Below are positions 17,173 to 24,736 of a DNA stretch of 64,000 bases, one piece after another. Where the stretch lies: NCBI RefSeq assembly GCF_009497155.1, contig NZ_WINI01000006.1:62001-126000 (forward strand), written 5' to 3'. A program made the translations under genes and the position numbers. Under the pieces are notes generated by a model. That model saw only the letters and a list, made by a program, of their open reading frames with translations. It was not told the DNA's origin and ran no database searches. Each line of letters begins with the position of its first letter. The stretch's first letter is position 1. This DNA comes from Glaciimonas soli (GTDB taxonomy: Bacteria > Pseudomonadota > Gammaproteobacteria > Burkholderiales > Burkholderiaceae_D).

Positions 17173-18045
17173 TTAATGCAAGATGCCTTTGCTTACCATC
17201 ACCAATACAAACACACCAAACGCGATGCGATAAACAATAAACGGCCAGGTCGAGAATTTTTCGAGGAATTTCATCAAACCCCAAATCGCGGCAAAAGCCG
17301 AGATGCTGGCAACTGCCAAACCAAACAGCAACAACATCCATGCATCAGTCGGCATTTGTATATGGAACAAATGCCACAACTCTTTCAGACCCGCCAAAGT
17401 AATCGCTGGCAAACCCAGCAAGAAAGCAAAGCGCGCAGCTTCCTCACGTTTGAAGCCCAAAAATAGCGCGGCTGTTAAAGTTGCACCGGAACGCGACACG
17501 CCCGGAATCAATGCGCCAACCTGAGCAATACCAACGATCAAAGCATCCGGTAATTTCATCTGTTCGACGGTGCGCTTATGTTTGGCAGTGAATTCCGCAA
17601 TCAACAACAGCAACGCTAAACCGATGCTGGAATAGCCGATGACGTTCAGTGCCCGCAACGGTGAATTACACGCATTGAGCACTGGCGCTAACGCCAAACC
17701 GAAAATCCCGATTGGGATAGTAGCGAGAATGATGGCAATACCGAGGCGGAATGACGGATCTTTATAATCACGTCGACGCAGCGCGGCAGTACCGCCGACC
17801 GCAACCTGACGCACGTCTTTCCAAAAATAAGTGATCACCGCAATTAATGCCGCCAATTGCATCGCCGCCGAAAATGCCGAGCCTGGATCACGCCAGCCCA
17901 ACACCGCCGGGATAACGCGCATATGTGCGGTAGAAGAAATCGGCAGCAACTCGGAAATCCCTTGAATCACGCCAAGAATAGCGACCTGTGCGTAATCGAG
18001 TGAAGCAAAGCCGGTATCTAGGCCTGCGGAACAAACATTTGCCAA
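17173..18045 (-). CDS. uppP: Undecaprenyl-diphosphatase
   Basis: UppP (BacA) removes a phosphate from undecaprenyl diphosphate so that the lipid carrier for peptidoglycan and O-antigen can be reused, and overproduction gives bacitracin resistance. The 290-aa protein has about eight membrane segments and both signature regions: ISELLPISSTAHM (about residues 30-42) and PGVSRSGATLTAALFLGF (about 175-192), which carry the catalytic Glu, Ser, His and Arg. The N-terminal 15 residues look like an extension, so a slightly later start is possible. It is followed by a REP pair. It relates functionally to the O-antigen cluster further along but is not linked to it. Confidence 0.95.
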   Translation of the reverse strand: MANVCSAGLDTGFASLDYAQVAILGVIQGISELLPISSTAHMRVIPAVLGWRDPGSAFSAAMQLAALIAVITYFWKDVRQVAVGGTAALRRRDYKDPSFRLGIAIILATIPIGIFGLALAPVLNACNSPLRALNVIGYSSIGLALLLLIAEFTAKHKRTVEQMKLPDALIVGIAQVGALIPGVSRSGATLTAALFLGFKREEAARFAFLLGLPAITLAGLKELWHLFHIQMPTDAWMLLLFGLAVASISAFAAIWGLMKFLEKFSTWPFIVYRIAFGVFVLVMVSKGILH

Positions 18046-18110
18046 ACTATTCTCCTGTTAAATGTAAATTGATGTAAAGTCCTTCGCCCACCTGTGGGAG
18101 AAAGAGAGTC

Positions 18111-18683
18111 TTATTTCTGCGGCTCAAACGTCACTACTAATTTATCTGACTGAGTCACGATCTTAGTCGGTAAAAATGATACGCCAGCAAAACGCAAGTC
18201 ATCTGGCTTGAACGTATACAACGGTACTCGCTGCAATAATTCACCGACCAATGCGCTGCCAATTTGTGCCGTCTGTCCGCTGTAGGCTTTATCCATGCCA
18301 TCTAATGCCAATTTCTCTACCCGCGCATCATTAAGTACCACTGCATTGTGCGCAGTGTCCAAGCCCAACACACCCGAAACAAGCATCTTCCCGGGCCATG
18401 ACTTATTGAGTAGAGGAAACCCCATCGTGACATCCAGGTCAATAAGCAAACGCTCATTTTGCCCAGATGTATGGCCGTCGTCGGCTGAAAATGCCAGTTG
18501 CGCATGATTAGCGGTCACATCGATCAGGCCGAAATAACGTTTGGAAAATGGTAAGCGCTTATCCAACGACTGCTGTAATTTAGCCACAGGAAATACCACG
18601 TCGCGCGGACCTATCATACCGGCACAAGAGCTCAATAAAACAGCACTGATTAAAGCAATAACGACTAACCATTTTGATTTCAA
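18111..18683 (-). CDS. DUF1439 lipoprotein
   Basis: The 190-aa lipoprotein has a signal peptide ending in the lipobox LLSSC (Cys20), so it should be anchored in the outer membrane or facing the periplasm. The mature domain matches DUF1439 (YceB-like), a lipid-binding-type fold. Segments include FPVAKLQQSLDKRLPFSKRY and the C-terminal VPLYTFKPDDLRFAGVSF. The biochemical role is unknown. It is expressed with the neighbouring cysteine-cluster gene (20 bases upstream) and lies upstream of uppP on the same strand. Confidence 0.82.
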   Translation of the reverse strand: MKSKWLVVIALISAVLLSSCAGMIGPRDVVFPVAKLQQSLDKRLPFSKRYFGLIDVTANHAQLAFSADDGHTSGQNERLLIDLDVTMGFPLLNKSWPGKMLVSGVLGLDTAHNAVVLNDARVEKLALDGMDKAYSGQTAQIGSALVGELLQRVPLYTFKPDDLRFAGVSFLPTKIVTQSDKLVVTFEPQK

Positions 18684-18703
18684 TTTATGTCCTTTAGCAA
18701 AAC

Positions 18704-18973
18704 TTATGCTGCAGTCAACTGCTCAAGACGCACCAGATATTGCATGGCAAATGCATCCGACTGACCGCACATCTCTAGCGATGCTTGCAAACTACCACAT
18801 ACCTTTGGCCGCTCCGGCTGCCCAAAAATGCGGCAATTATTCACATCATCCAACTGCACGCAACGCACGCCCGCAGGCTTGCCATTTGGCATTCCCGGGA
18901 TCGGTGAGGAGATAGACGGCGCAATACAGCATGCGCCGCAACCTTGGCGGCAGGAGGTTGGCGTAGAACTCAT
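18704..18973 (-). CDS. YkgJ family cysteine-cluster protein
   Basis: The 89-aa protein carries the CxxxCGxCC motif (CRQGCGACC, residues 8-16) and additional cysteines (CVQL, CRIF, KVCGSL) that define the YkgJ zinc/iron-chelating family (PF03692). These proteins bind a metal through an eight-cysteine set; the physiological role is not established. No signal peptide. It sits directly upstream of the DUF1439 lipoprotein gene and is probably co-transcribed with it. Confidence 0.85.
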   Translation of the reverse strand: MSSTPTSCRQGCGACCIAPSISSPIPGMPNGKPAGVRCVQLDDVNNCRIFGQPERPKVCGSLQASLEMCGQSDAFAMQYLVRLEQLTAA

Positions 18974-19094
18974 ACTCTATGCAATCTTTTGTTTATCCAT
19001 TTTGCGAGGCGCCATTTTACCTGTAAACCATAGGTCTTCTTGATTCGATGTCAGCAATACAAGCGACATGCCAAAGGATAGCCAATTTATTTAC

Positions 19095-19703
19095 TCAGTC
19101 CGATCTGTATCCATCTTTGCTTATTTCTTTGCTAGCTAATCGCCGATAGTGTGTGCCTGAGTGCGAGTCTGCCGTCGCGGGTTGACTGGAAAACAATGTC
19201 AATGCTCGAAAACCGCACGCGGGTAACGCCCCGGCCGGCGCAATATCGGGCCAAGGACTCCGTGCCGCACGCGAGGACAATTTTGCCAACGTGATATGGG
19301 CGCGAAATGGCCGCCGTTCGGCCAGAAATCCGGCGGCGACTGCCAATGCCTCCATCCGGCTCGCCAAATCGCGCAGCGACGGTGGCATCGCCAGCAGCAA
19401 CACCAACACGTGCGAGCCGTGTGTCGAACGCCAATACGTTCCGCCATTCACATCCACGGCGGGCAAATTTTCACTTGCCGCAAGCAACGCATCGGCAATT
19501 TGCACACGTTGGACATCTGTTGTGACTCCCAAAAAACGTAACGTGACGTGCAAATCTGAACGCGCTATCCAACGTATGCCCGACTCACTATGTTTGCCTG
19601 TACCGTGTATACGGTGCTGTAAATCGATCAGCGCATCCAAGATTTCATCATCGGGCTCAAGCCCGATAAAACATCGCTGAAGTATCGCGTGTGGCTGCGT
19701 CAT
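19095..19703 (-). CDS. thpR: RNA 2',3'-cyclic phosphodiesterase
   Basis: This 202-aa member of the 2H phosphoesterase (LigT/ThpR) superfamily opens 2',3'-cyclic phosphates in RNA to 2'-phosphomonoesters. The two defining HxT motifs are seen: HVTL at 52-55 and HITL at 136-139. Fold and length (about 180-200 aa) fit. The N-terminal FIGLEPDDEILDALIDL matches the family's first strand and helix. It is a single gene, followed by the cysteine-cluster gene after 121 bases. Confidence 0.9.
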   Translation of the reverse strand: MTQPHAILQRCFIGLEPDDEILDALIDLQHRIHGTGKHSESGIRWIARSDLHVTLRFLGVTTDVQRVQIADALLAASENLPAVDVNGGTYWRSTHGSHVLVLLLAMPPSLRDLASRMEALAVAAGFLAERRPFRAHITLAKLSSRAARSPWPDIAPAGALPACGFRALTLFSSQPATADSHSGTHYRRLASKEISKDGYRSD

Positions 19704-20014
19704 GTTGCTTTTCTCCTGGGTTATTGAATACTGGCGGAGGGATGACCATCGTTAAAATGCAATTATCAACAAAAAGTTATCCACTTGGATTCAAAGCCAA
19801 TAAAACAATAAATTCCATAAAGACAATATGCTTCGTTTGTCCGTTTAAAGCGGCAAGACACGTCTATTTGCATGATTTTGCCAGCTAACCGCATTTTAAT
19901 TGCCATGAACAAGCATCAGCATCACCTTAAGTACAGAAAACCCTTAGTCAATTTGATAGAATGAGCCCTTTTATTCGCCACCAAGTATTTTCTAGCACAA
20001 TCAGGAACGTCACC
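19704..20014. other. Divergent region between thpR and the PCMT-like gene
   Basis: 311 bases of AT-rich DNA with no gene on either strand. A TAGAAT (19957-19962) may be the -10 of the plus-strand operon, without a convincing -35. A frame reading into the PCMT-like gene from 19961 exists but lacks a ribosome-binding site, so it is treated as leader. Confidence 0.5.
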
Positions 20015-20704
20015 ATGAACAACGAACAAGTCGAACAAGCAATCGAACAAACCCGTTTTAATATGATCGAGCAGCAAATCCGCCCTTGGAATGTGCTGGA
20101 TTTAGATGTTCTCGAATTACTCACGGTGGTGAAGCGTGAAGCGTTCGTCCCTGCTGCATACAAAAGCCTGGCCTTTATGGATACCGAAATCCCTTTGTCA
20201 GATAAAGAAGTGATGCTCTCCCCAAAAGTCGAAGCACGCTTGCTACAAGAAGCTGCCGTGAAAAAACATGAAAACGTGCTGGAAATCGGCGCCGGTTCTG
20301 GCTATATGGCGGCATTGCTCAGCCACAAAGCACGCCACGTTGTTACCGTTGAAATTGACCCAGCATTAAAAGCAATGGCCGAAAAGAATCTGCAGGCGTA
20401 CGGCATCAGCAACGTGGAAGTCGTGGAAGGCAATGGCGCACAAGGCTGGACGGCCGGAAAAGACATTAAAGACGCAGCCTATGATGTTATTGTCATTTCA
20501 GGTTCGCTGTCGTCATTACCGGAAACTTTCAAACAACAACTGAAAGTCGGTGGACGAATTATCGCCATCATCGGTGAAGCGCCAGTCATGACTGCACAAA
20601 AAATTACGCGCACTTCGGAAGCAACTTACGAAACGCTGAATTTGTTTGAAACCAGTGCCACGCCACTGCGCGAAGCTGCCGTACATTCACATTTTAAATT
20701 CTGA
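20015..20704 (+). CDS. PCMT-family methyltransferase, atypical active-site region
   Basis: The 229-aa protein is related to protein-L-isoaspartate O-methyltransferases, SAM-dependent repair enzymes. The SAM motif I is LEIGAGSGYMAALL (89-102) and the N-terminal RFNMIEQQIRPWNV helix is family-like. However, the conserved IGxGQTISQP-type segment that binds the isoaspartyl substrate is replaced by TEIPLSDKEVMLSP (57-70), so isoaspartate repair is doubtful. AGGA precedes the ATG at 20015. The rhodanese gene follows by 12 bases and the TolC-family gene after that, a grouping I associate with betaproteobacteria. Function may concern the outer-membrane export system rather than protein repair. Confidence 0.8.
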   Translation: MNNEQVEQAIEQTRFNMIEQQIRPWNVLDLDVLELLTVVKREAFVPAAYKSLAFMDTEIPLSDKEVMLSPKVEARLLQEAAVKKHENVLEIGAGSGYMAALLSHKARHVVTVEIDPALKAMAEKNLQAYGISNVEVVEGNGAQGWTAGKDIKDAAYDVIVISGSLSSLPETFKQQLKVGGRIIAIIGEAPVMTAQKITRTSEATYETLNLFETSATPLREAAVHSHFKF

Positions 20705-20716
20705 TCGACTCTCGCC

Positions 20717-21040
20717 ATGCAACATGTCACAGCGCAAGAACTGGCCGCATGGATCGCCGATCCTGCGCGCCCTACCCCGCTACTGCTGGATGTTCGTGAG
20801 CCTTCGGAATATGAGAAATGTCATATTCCCAACGCCAAGTTGATCCCGATGCAAACCATTCCTGAGCGCATCAATGAACTGGAAGAAGATCAAGAGATCA
20901 TTTGCATATGCCATCACGGCGCACGAAGCATGTCAGTAGCCGCCTTTTTAGAGCGCAATCAGTTCGCACGCGTGATCAATCTGACTGGTGGTGTTCATGC
21001 CTGGGCACAACAGGTTGATCCCAGTATGCCGACGTATTAA
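20717..21040 (+). CDS. Rhodanese-domain sulfurtransferase
   Basis: The 107-aa single rhodanese domain is GlpE-like. The catalytic Cys65 is in ICICHHGARS, followed by the usual helix; LLLDVREPSEYEKCHIPNA (22-40) is the first conserved block, and the C-terminal GVHAWAQQVDP is also typical. Rhodaneses move sulfane sulfur from a donor such as thiosulfate to an acceptor such as cyanide or thioredoxin. It lies between the PCMT-like and TolC-family genes on one probable transcript. Confidence 0.9.
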   Translation: MQHVTAQELAAWIADPARPTPLLLDVREPSEYEKCHIPNAKLIPMQTIPERINELEEDQEIICICHHGARSMSVAAFLERNQFARVINLTGGVHAWAQQVDPSMPTY

Positions 21041-21105
21041 TTGTTAATTAATAATCTCTAAGTTAATCGTTAAGTTAATCATTAAGCGTAAGCGCGGAGA
21101 ACCGG

Positions 21106-22425
21106 ATGCGCAATTGTCGTAAGTTTCAAATGGCGCTCGCCATCGCTTCTACTGCTTTTGTGTTACCCGTTCATGCGCTTGATCTGATGCAAACCTATCA
21201 AGAAGCGTTGGCGCATGATGCGATTTATACCAGTGCGCGCTACTCTCTTGAAGCTGGTCGTGAGGCCAGCGTGCAAGGCCGCGCAGGTTTGTTGCCGCGA
21301 ATTGGCTTTGGCGGAACTTACAATCGTGCGAATGATGAAAGCTCTGGCTGGAGCGCTACTCTTAAAAATTATTCATTACAACTGACTCAGCCTTTATTTC
21401 GCCCCGCCAACTGGGAACAATATGAGCAGAGCAAATTGTCAGTCGCCGGCAGTGATGCCCAATTTGCCCAGGCACAGCAGGATTTGATGTTGCGCGTCAG
21501 TCAGGCTTACTTCGATGTGTTATCAGCGCAAGATGCATTGGCATTTTTAAAGGCGCAAGAAGGTGCGATTAGCGAGCAACTCGCTTCCGCCAAACGCAAT
21601 TTTGACGTCGGCACAGCTACCATCACCGATACCAACGAAGCACAAGCTAGTTATGACCTGGTGATCGCGCAACAAATTGCCGCCGCTAATAACTTGGAAG
21701 TGGCACGTAGCACTTTGCAAAAAATAATTGGCCGTGCGCCTGCGCCACTATCCACCTTGCGCGCCGGTGTCAAATTAAATGCGCCGGAGCCGCCTCAGAT
21801 ATCTGCCTGGGAAAACAGCGCAGAACAACAAAACCCCAGCGTAGTTGCCCAACAGATTGCACTGGAATCAGCCAAACATGAGATTAAGCGCGTTCGCGCC
21901 GGTCATTTACCGACACTCGATTTAGTCGCCGGGCGCGGCCTTAACAGCACCAAGGGTACCCCGATTTTCTATGAAAACATCAGCCAATGGTCCAATTCCA
22001 TTGGGGTACAATGGAATATCCCCTTGTACTCCGGTGGCTCGGTCAATAGCGAGGTACGGCAAGCCGTATCGCTAGAAGACAAAGCCCGCTCTGATCTCGA
22101 CAATGCGCAGCAAACTGCCGCGCTAAACGCCCGCCAGGCTTTTCTTGGCGTAAATAGTGGGTTGGCACAAGTAAAAGCTTATGAGACGGCAGAAGTTTCC
22201 AGCCTATCCTCGCTTGATGCCAATAAGCTTGGCTATCAGGTAGGTGTGCGTATCAATATCGATGTGCTCAACGCCCAGCAGCAATTATTTTCCACCCGTC
22301 AAAATTTAGCCAAGGCACGTTACGATACGCTAATGAGTGGTTTGAAATTGAAAGCCGCCGCTGGGACGTTGAAAGAAGAAGATTTGCAGCTAGTTAACTT
22401 GTTGTTGGTGCCAGCAGTCAACTAA
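21106..22425 (+). CDS. TolC-family outer-membrane channel protein
   Basis: The 439-aa precursor has a signal peptide (residues 1-24, ending VHALDL) and two internally similar halves of long alpha-helices and outer-membrane strands, the TolC fold. Seen: LMQTYQEALAHDAIYTSARY at the N-terminus and the second-half repeat starting near AWENSAEQQNP. It belongs to the type I secretion OMP subgroup rather than the lipoprotein-type OMF of the RND system 5 kb away, because it has no lipobox. It may serve type I exporters or MFS/RND pumps. GGAGA lies 5 bases before ATG 21106. Confidence 0.9.
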   Translation: MRNCRKFQMALAIASTAFVLPVHALDLMQTYQEALAHDAIYTSARYSLEAGREASVQGRAGLLPRIGFGGTYNRANDESSGWSATLKNYSLQLTQPLFRPANWEQYEQSKLSVAGSDAQFAQAQQDLMLRVSQAYFDVLSAQDALAFLKAQEGAISEQLASAKRNFDVGTATITDTNEAQASYDLVIAQQIAAANNLEVARSTLQKIIGRAPAPLSTLRAGVKLNAPEPPQISAWENSAEQQNPSVVAQQIALESAKHEIKRVRAGHLPTLDLVAGRGLNSTKGTPIFYENISQWSNSIGVQWNIPLYSGGSVNSEVRQAVSLEDKARSDLDNAQQTAALNARQAFLGVNSGLAQVKAYETAEVSSLSSLDANKLGYQVGVRINIDVLNAQQQLFSTRQNLAKARYDTLMSGLKLKAAAGTLKEEDLQLVNLLLVPAVN

Positions 22426-22466
22426 ACTTTATGCCAACTACGCGCCGGGCAGAAATAAATTGCCAT

Positions 22467-23102
22467 TTATACTTTGTGCAATTGCGGCGCGTTCTTGAGC
22501 ATATAAATACACAGATCAACTAAACGTTCTGTATGCGCGCCAAGATCAAAACTTTCTGGTTTGAATAACCAATTATCCAGAAATCCTGAAAGCAGTGCCT
22601 GCACCGACACCGCAGCCAACTCAGTGTCCAAATTACGCGGCAGTTGCCCTTTTGCGACTGCGAAACGCAATATTCGCTGGATATTTACCCGCCCCTGTAT
22701 AAAACATTCCTGCTGGCGCATATAAATCGGCTCGGTCGGATCAACAAATTCGCATTTGTTTAAGATAATGCCAAAAACCTTACGCATCTGCGGGTTGTGC
22801 ACTGCCTCTTCCAGCGCAAATAAACACCAGGTACGAAATTGCCCCAATGGATCTATCGCGCTTTCGTCGACACTATTGGTGATTAAGGCTTCCATCGGCA
22901 AACGAAATTGTTCACACATGGCATCAAATAAATCGCCCTTGTTTTTGAAATGCCAATAAATCGCTCCGCGCGTTACCTCTGCCGCAGCGGCAACGTCGGC
23001 TAACGACGTTTGCGACACGCCACGCGCATGAAACACGTCCACGGCAGCATCCAAAATGCGGCCACGGGTTTCTAATGCTTCTTCTTTAGTACTTCTTGCC
23101 AT
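22467..23102 (-). CDS. TetR family repressor of the adjacent RND efflux operon
   Basis: The 211-aa protein is of the AcrR/TtgR type. The helix-turn-helix is TSLADVAAAAEVTRGAIYWHF (about residues 33-53; the RGAIYWHFKNKGDLF block is characteristic of efflux repressors), and the C-terminal domain binds ligand (drugs or solvents in relatives). It is divergent from the RND operon, with a perfect 10-bp inverted repeat in the space between that overlaps a -10 hexamer. Repression relieved by toxic compounds is the expected mode. The first ~10 residues (MARSTKEEALETR) match relatives, supporting the start. Confidence 0.92.
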   Translation of the reverse strand: MARSTKEEALETRGRILDAAVDVFHARGVSQTSLADVAAAAEVTRGAIYWHFKNKGDLFDAMCEQFRLPMEALITNSVDESAIDPLGQFRTWCLFALEEAVHNPQMRKVFGIILNKCEFVDPTEPIYMRQQECFIQGRVNIQRILRFAVAKGQLPRNLDTELAAVSVQALLSGFLDNWLFKPESFDLGAHTERLVDLCIYMLKNAPQLHKV

Positions 23103-23192
23103 GCCAAAGCTCTCGCTATATCGGTTACCCGACTCAATGATGTTTACTTAGGGCATTATATGCGTGCAGCGCAATAAAATTCCCCAAGAGAG

Positions 23193-23218
23193 ATACATAC
23201 ATTCACGGATGTATGTAT
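23193..23218. promoter_or_regulatory. Operator palindrome of the RND efflux operon
   Basis: ATACATACAT (23193-23202) and ATGTATGTAT (23209-23218) are perfect 10-bp inverted arms with a 6-bp spacer. TACATACATT-type sites are known for AcrR-like repressors. The right arm overlaps a TATAAT (23216-23221), the likely -10 of the plus-strand operon, so binding would block its promoter and probably that of the repressor gene too. Confidence 0.85.
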
Positions 23219-23297
23219 AATACCACGAATATGCAGCACCTTAGCCAAAAGAAACTATGTCATTGCAAATGCAACATAGTGATTATTTAGTTATCCT

Positions 23298-23372
23298 ATG
23301 CGTTTTGCCGTGGTTGTAATTTGTTTAGTAATCCCAGTTCCCGTCTCTTCAGCAAACAGCGTTCTGCATTAG
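23298..23372 (+). CDS. Possible 24-aa leader peptide of the efflux operon
   Basis: ATG 23298 begins a 24-codon frame rich in Val and Ile with a signal-like core (VVVICLVIPVPVSSA) ending at TAG 23370-23372, exactly at the foot of the terminator-like hairpin. No good Shine-Dalgarno sequence precedes it, so translation is uncertain. Confidence 0.25.
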   Translation: MRFAVVVICLVIPVPVSSANSVLH

Positions 23373-23405
23373 CCGCCAAGTGTATGACACAGGCGGCCTT
23401 TTATT
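23372..23405 (+). terminator. Terminator-like hairpin in the efflux operon leader
   Basis: GCCGCC (23372-23377) pairs with GGCGGC (23392-23397), with an inner TGT/ACA pairing, followed by CTTTTATT. It lies between the operator-overlapping promoter and the first gene (23427), where it could act as an attenuator. Confidence 0.5.
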
Positions 23406-23426
23406 AAATCAACGTGCGAGAATTTT

Positions 23427-24725
23427 ATGAATTCAGTCAGCTCCAGCTCATCCCGATACCTAATGAATCCAATGAATCGTTTCACGCGCATCGCCATCGC
23501 GGTTGCCCTATTATCCGCTGTTGCCGCCTGTGGCAAAAAAACTGATGCCGCTCATGGCGCACCACCGCCACCAGAAGTGTCGATCGTTAGCATCGCACCA
23601 GAGCGTCTGGCTCTCAGCACCGAATTGCCTGGCCGCACATCAGCAACGCGTAATGCCGTTATCCTGGCGCGCGTTGCCGGTGTTGTTCAGAAACGCACAT
23701 TCGTCGAAGGTAGCGATGTCAAAGCTGGCCAAGTGCTATATCGCATTGATCCTGCTCCACTACAAGCCGCTTTCGACAGCGCAAAAGCAGCCGTCGCAAA
23801 AGCTGAAGCGACTCTGACGCAAACTACTTTGCAAGCACAACGCTATAAACCGCTGGTCGAAGCAACGGCAATCAGCAAGCAGGATTATGACAATGCAGTT
23901 GCCGCGCAATTGCAAGCAGCAGCGGATCTGGCCACGGCAAAAGCGGCGCGTCAAACCGCCAGCATCAATCTTGGTTATGCCACAGTTACCTCCCCTATTT
24001 CTGGCCGTATTGGCGCAGCATTAGTGACAGAAGGCGCGCTAGTTGGTCAAGGCGAAGCAACGCAATTGGCGGTGGTACAAACCATTGATCCGATTTACGT
24101 CGACATCACGCAATCCAGTACGGATCTACTCAAATTGGAACAAGCGTTACGTACCGGACAATTGCAAAGTGCCAACCAAAGCAAAGTGTCGCTGATTTTG
24201 GAAACCGGACAAGTTTATCCACAAACTGGCCGATTGCTATTCGCCAACCAAACGGTTGACCCTAGTACTGGTGCAGTAACCATCCGCGCAGAATTCCCTA
24301 ATCCTACCCACACGCTGCTGCCTGGCATGTATGTACGCGCAAAACTGGAGCAAGGTGTCAATGATCAAGCGATCACCGTGCCACAACAAGCCGTGCAACG
24401 CGATACCAATGGCACCTCAGTATTTGTGGTCGGCGCGGACAACAAAGTCGAAATACGCCCAATCAAAGCAGACACGGCGGAAGGTCAATCATGGATCGTC
24501 ACAGATGGTTTAAAAACAGGTGACAAAGTCGTAGTGGAAGGCGTGCAGAAAATCAAACCCGGTGCAACCGTGAAAACTGTGCAGTGGCAAAAAGCAGCTT
24601 CAGCGGAAGGTCAGCCAGTGGCTGCAACTGCTGCAGCGACAGATAAAGCCACCACTTCCGCAGCAGCAAGTGCCAGTTCGGCGGCCGCATCTGCGTCGGC
24701 AAAAACCACCTCTACAGCAAACTAA
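23427..24725 (+). CDS. RND efflux periplasmic adaptor (membrane fusion protein)
   Basis: The 432-aa adaptor of the HAE1 (AcrA/TtgA) group links the inner-membrane pump to the outer-membrane channel. The lipobox AVAACGKK puts the lipidated Cys at 35 from this start, or at 20 if translation starts at the Met at 23472, which would make a more usual signal length. Seen: the lipoyl half-motif RVAGVVQKRTFVEGSDVKAGQVLYRID (in parts), an alpha-hairpin rich in Ala/Gln, and YATVTSPISGRIG. The C-terminal ~45 residues are a low-complexity Ala/Ser/Thr tail. First gene of the operon, 11 bases before the pump gene. Confidence 0.93.
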   Translation: MNSVSSSSSRYLMNPMNRFTRIAIAVALLSAVAACGKKTDAAHGAPPPPEVSIVSIAPERLALSTELPGRTSATRNAVILARVAGVVQKRTFVEGSDVKAGQVLYRIDPAPLQAAFDSAKAAVAKAEATLTQTTLQAQRYKPLVEATAISKQDYDNAVAAQLQAAADLATAKAARQTASINLGYATVTSPISGRIGAALVTEGALVGQGEATQLAVVQTIDPIYVDITQSSTDLLKLEQALRTGQLQSANQSKVSLILETGQVYPQTGRLLFANQTVDPSTGAVTIRAEFPNPTHTLLPGMYVRAKLEQGVNDQAITVPQQAVQRDTNGTSVFVVGADNKVEIRPIKADTAEGQSWIVTDGLKTGDKVVVEGVQKIKPGATVKTVQWQKAASAEGQPVAATAAATDKATTSAAASASSAAASASAKTTSTAN

Positions 24726-24736
24726 GGAGTTCCCAT

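Noticed and set aside
19771-19779. TTATCCACT, a DnaA-box-like sequence
   Set aside because: A single isolated match in an ordinary intergenic gap; no cluster of boxes, AT-rich unwinding element or replication genes nearby.
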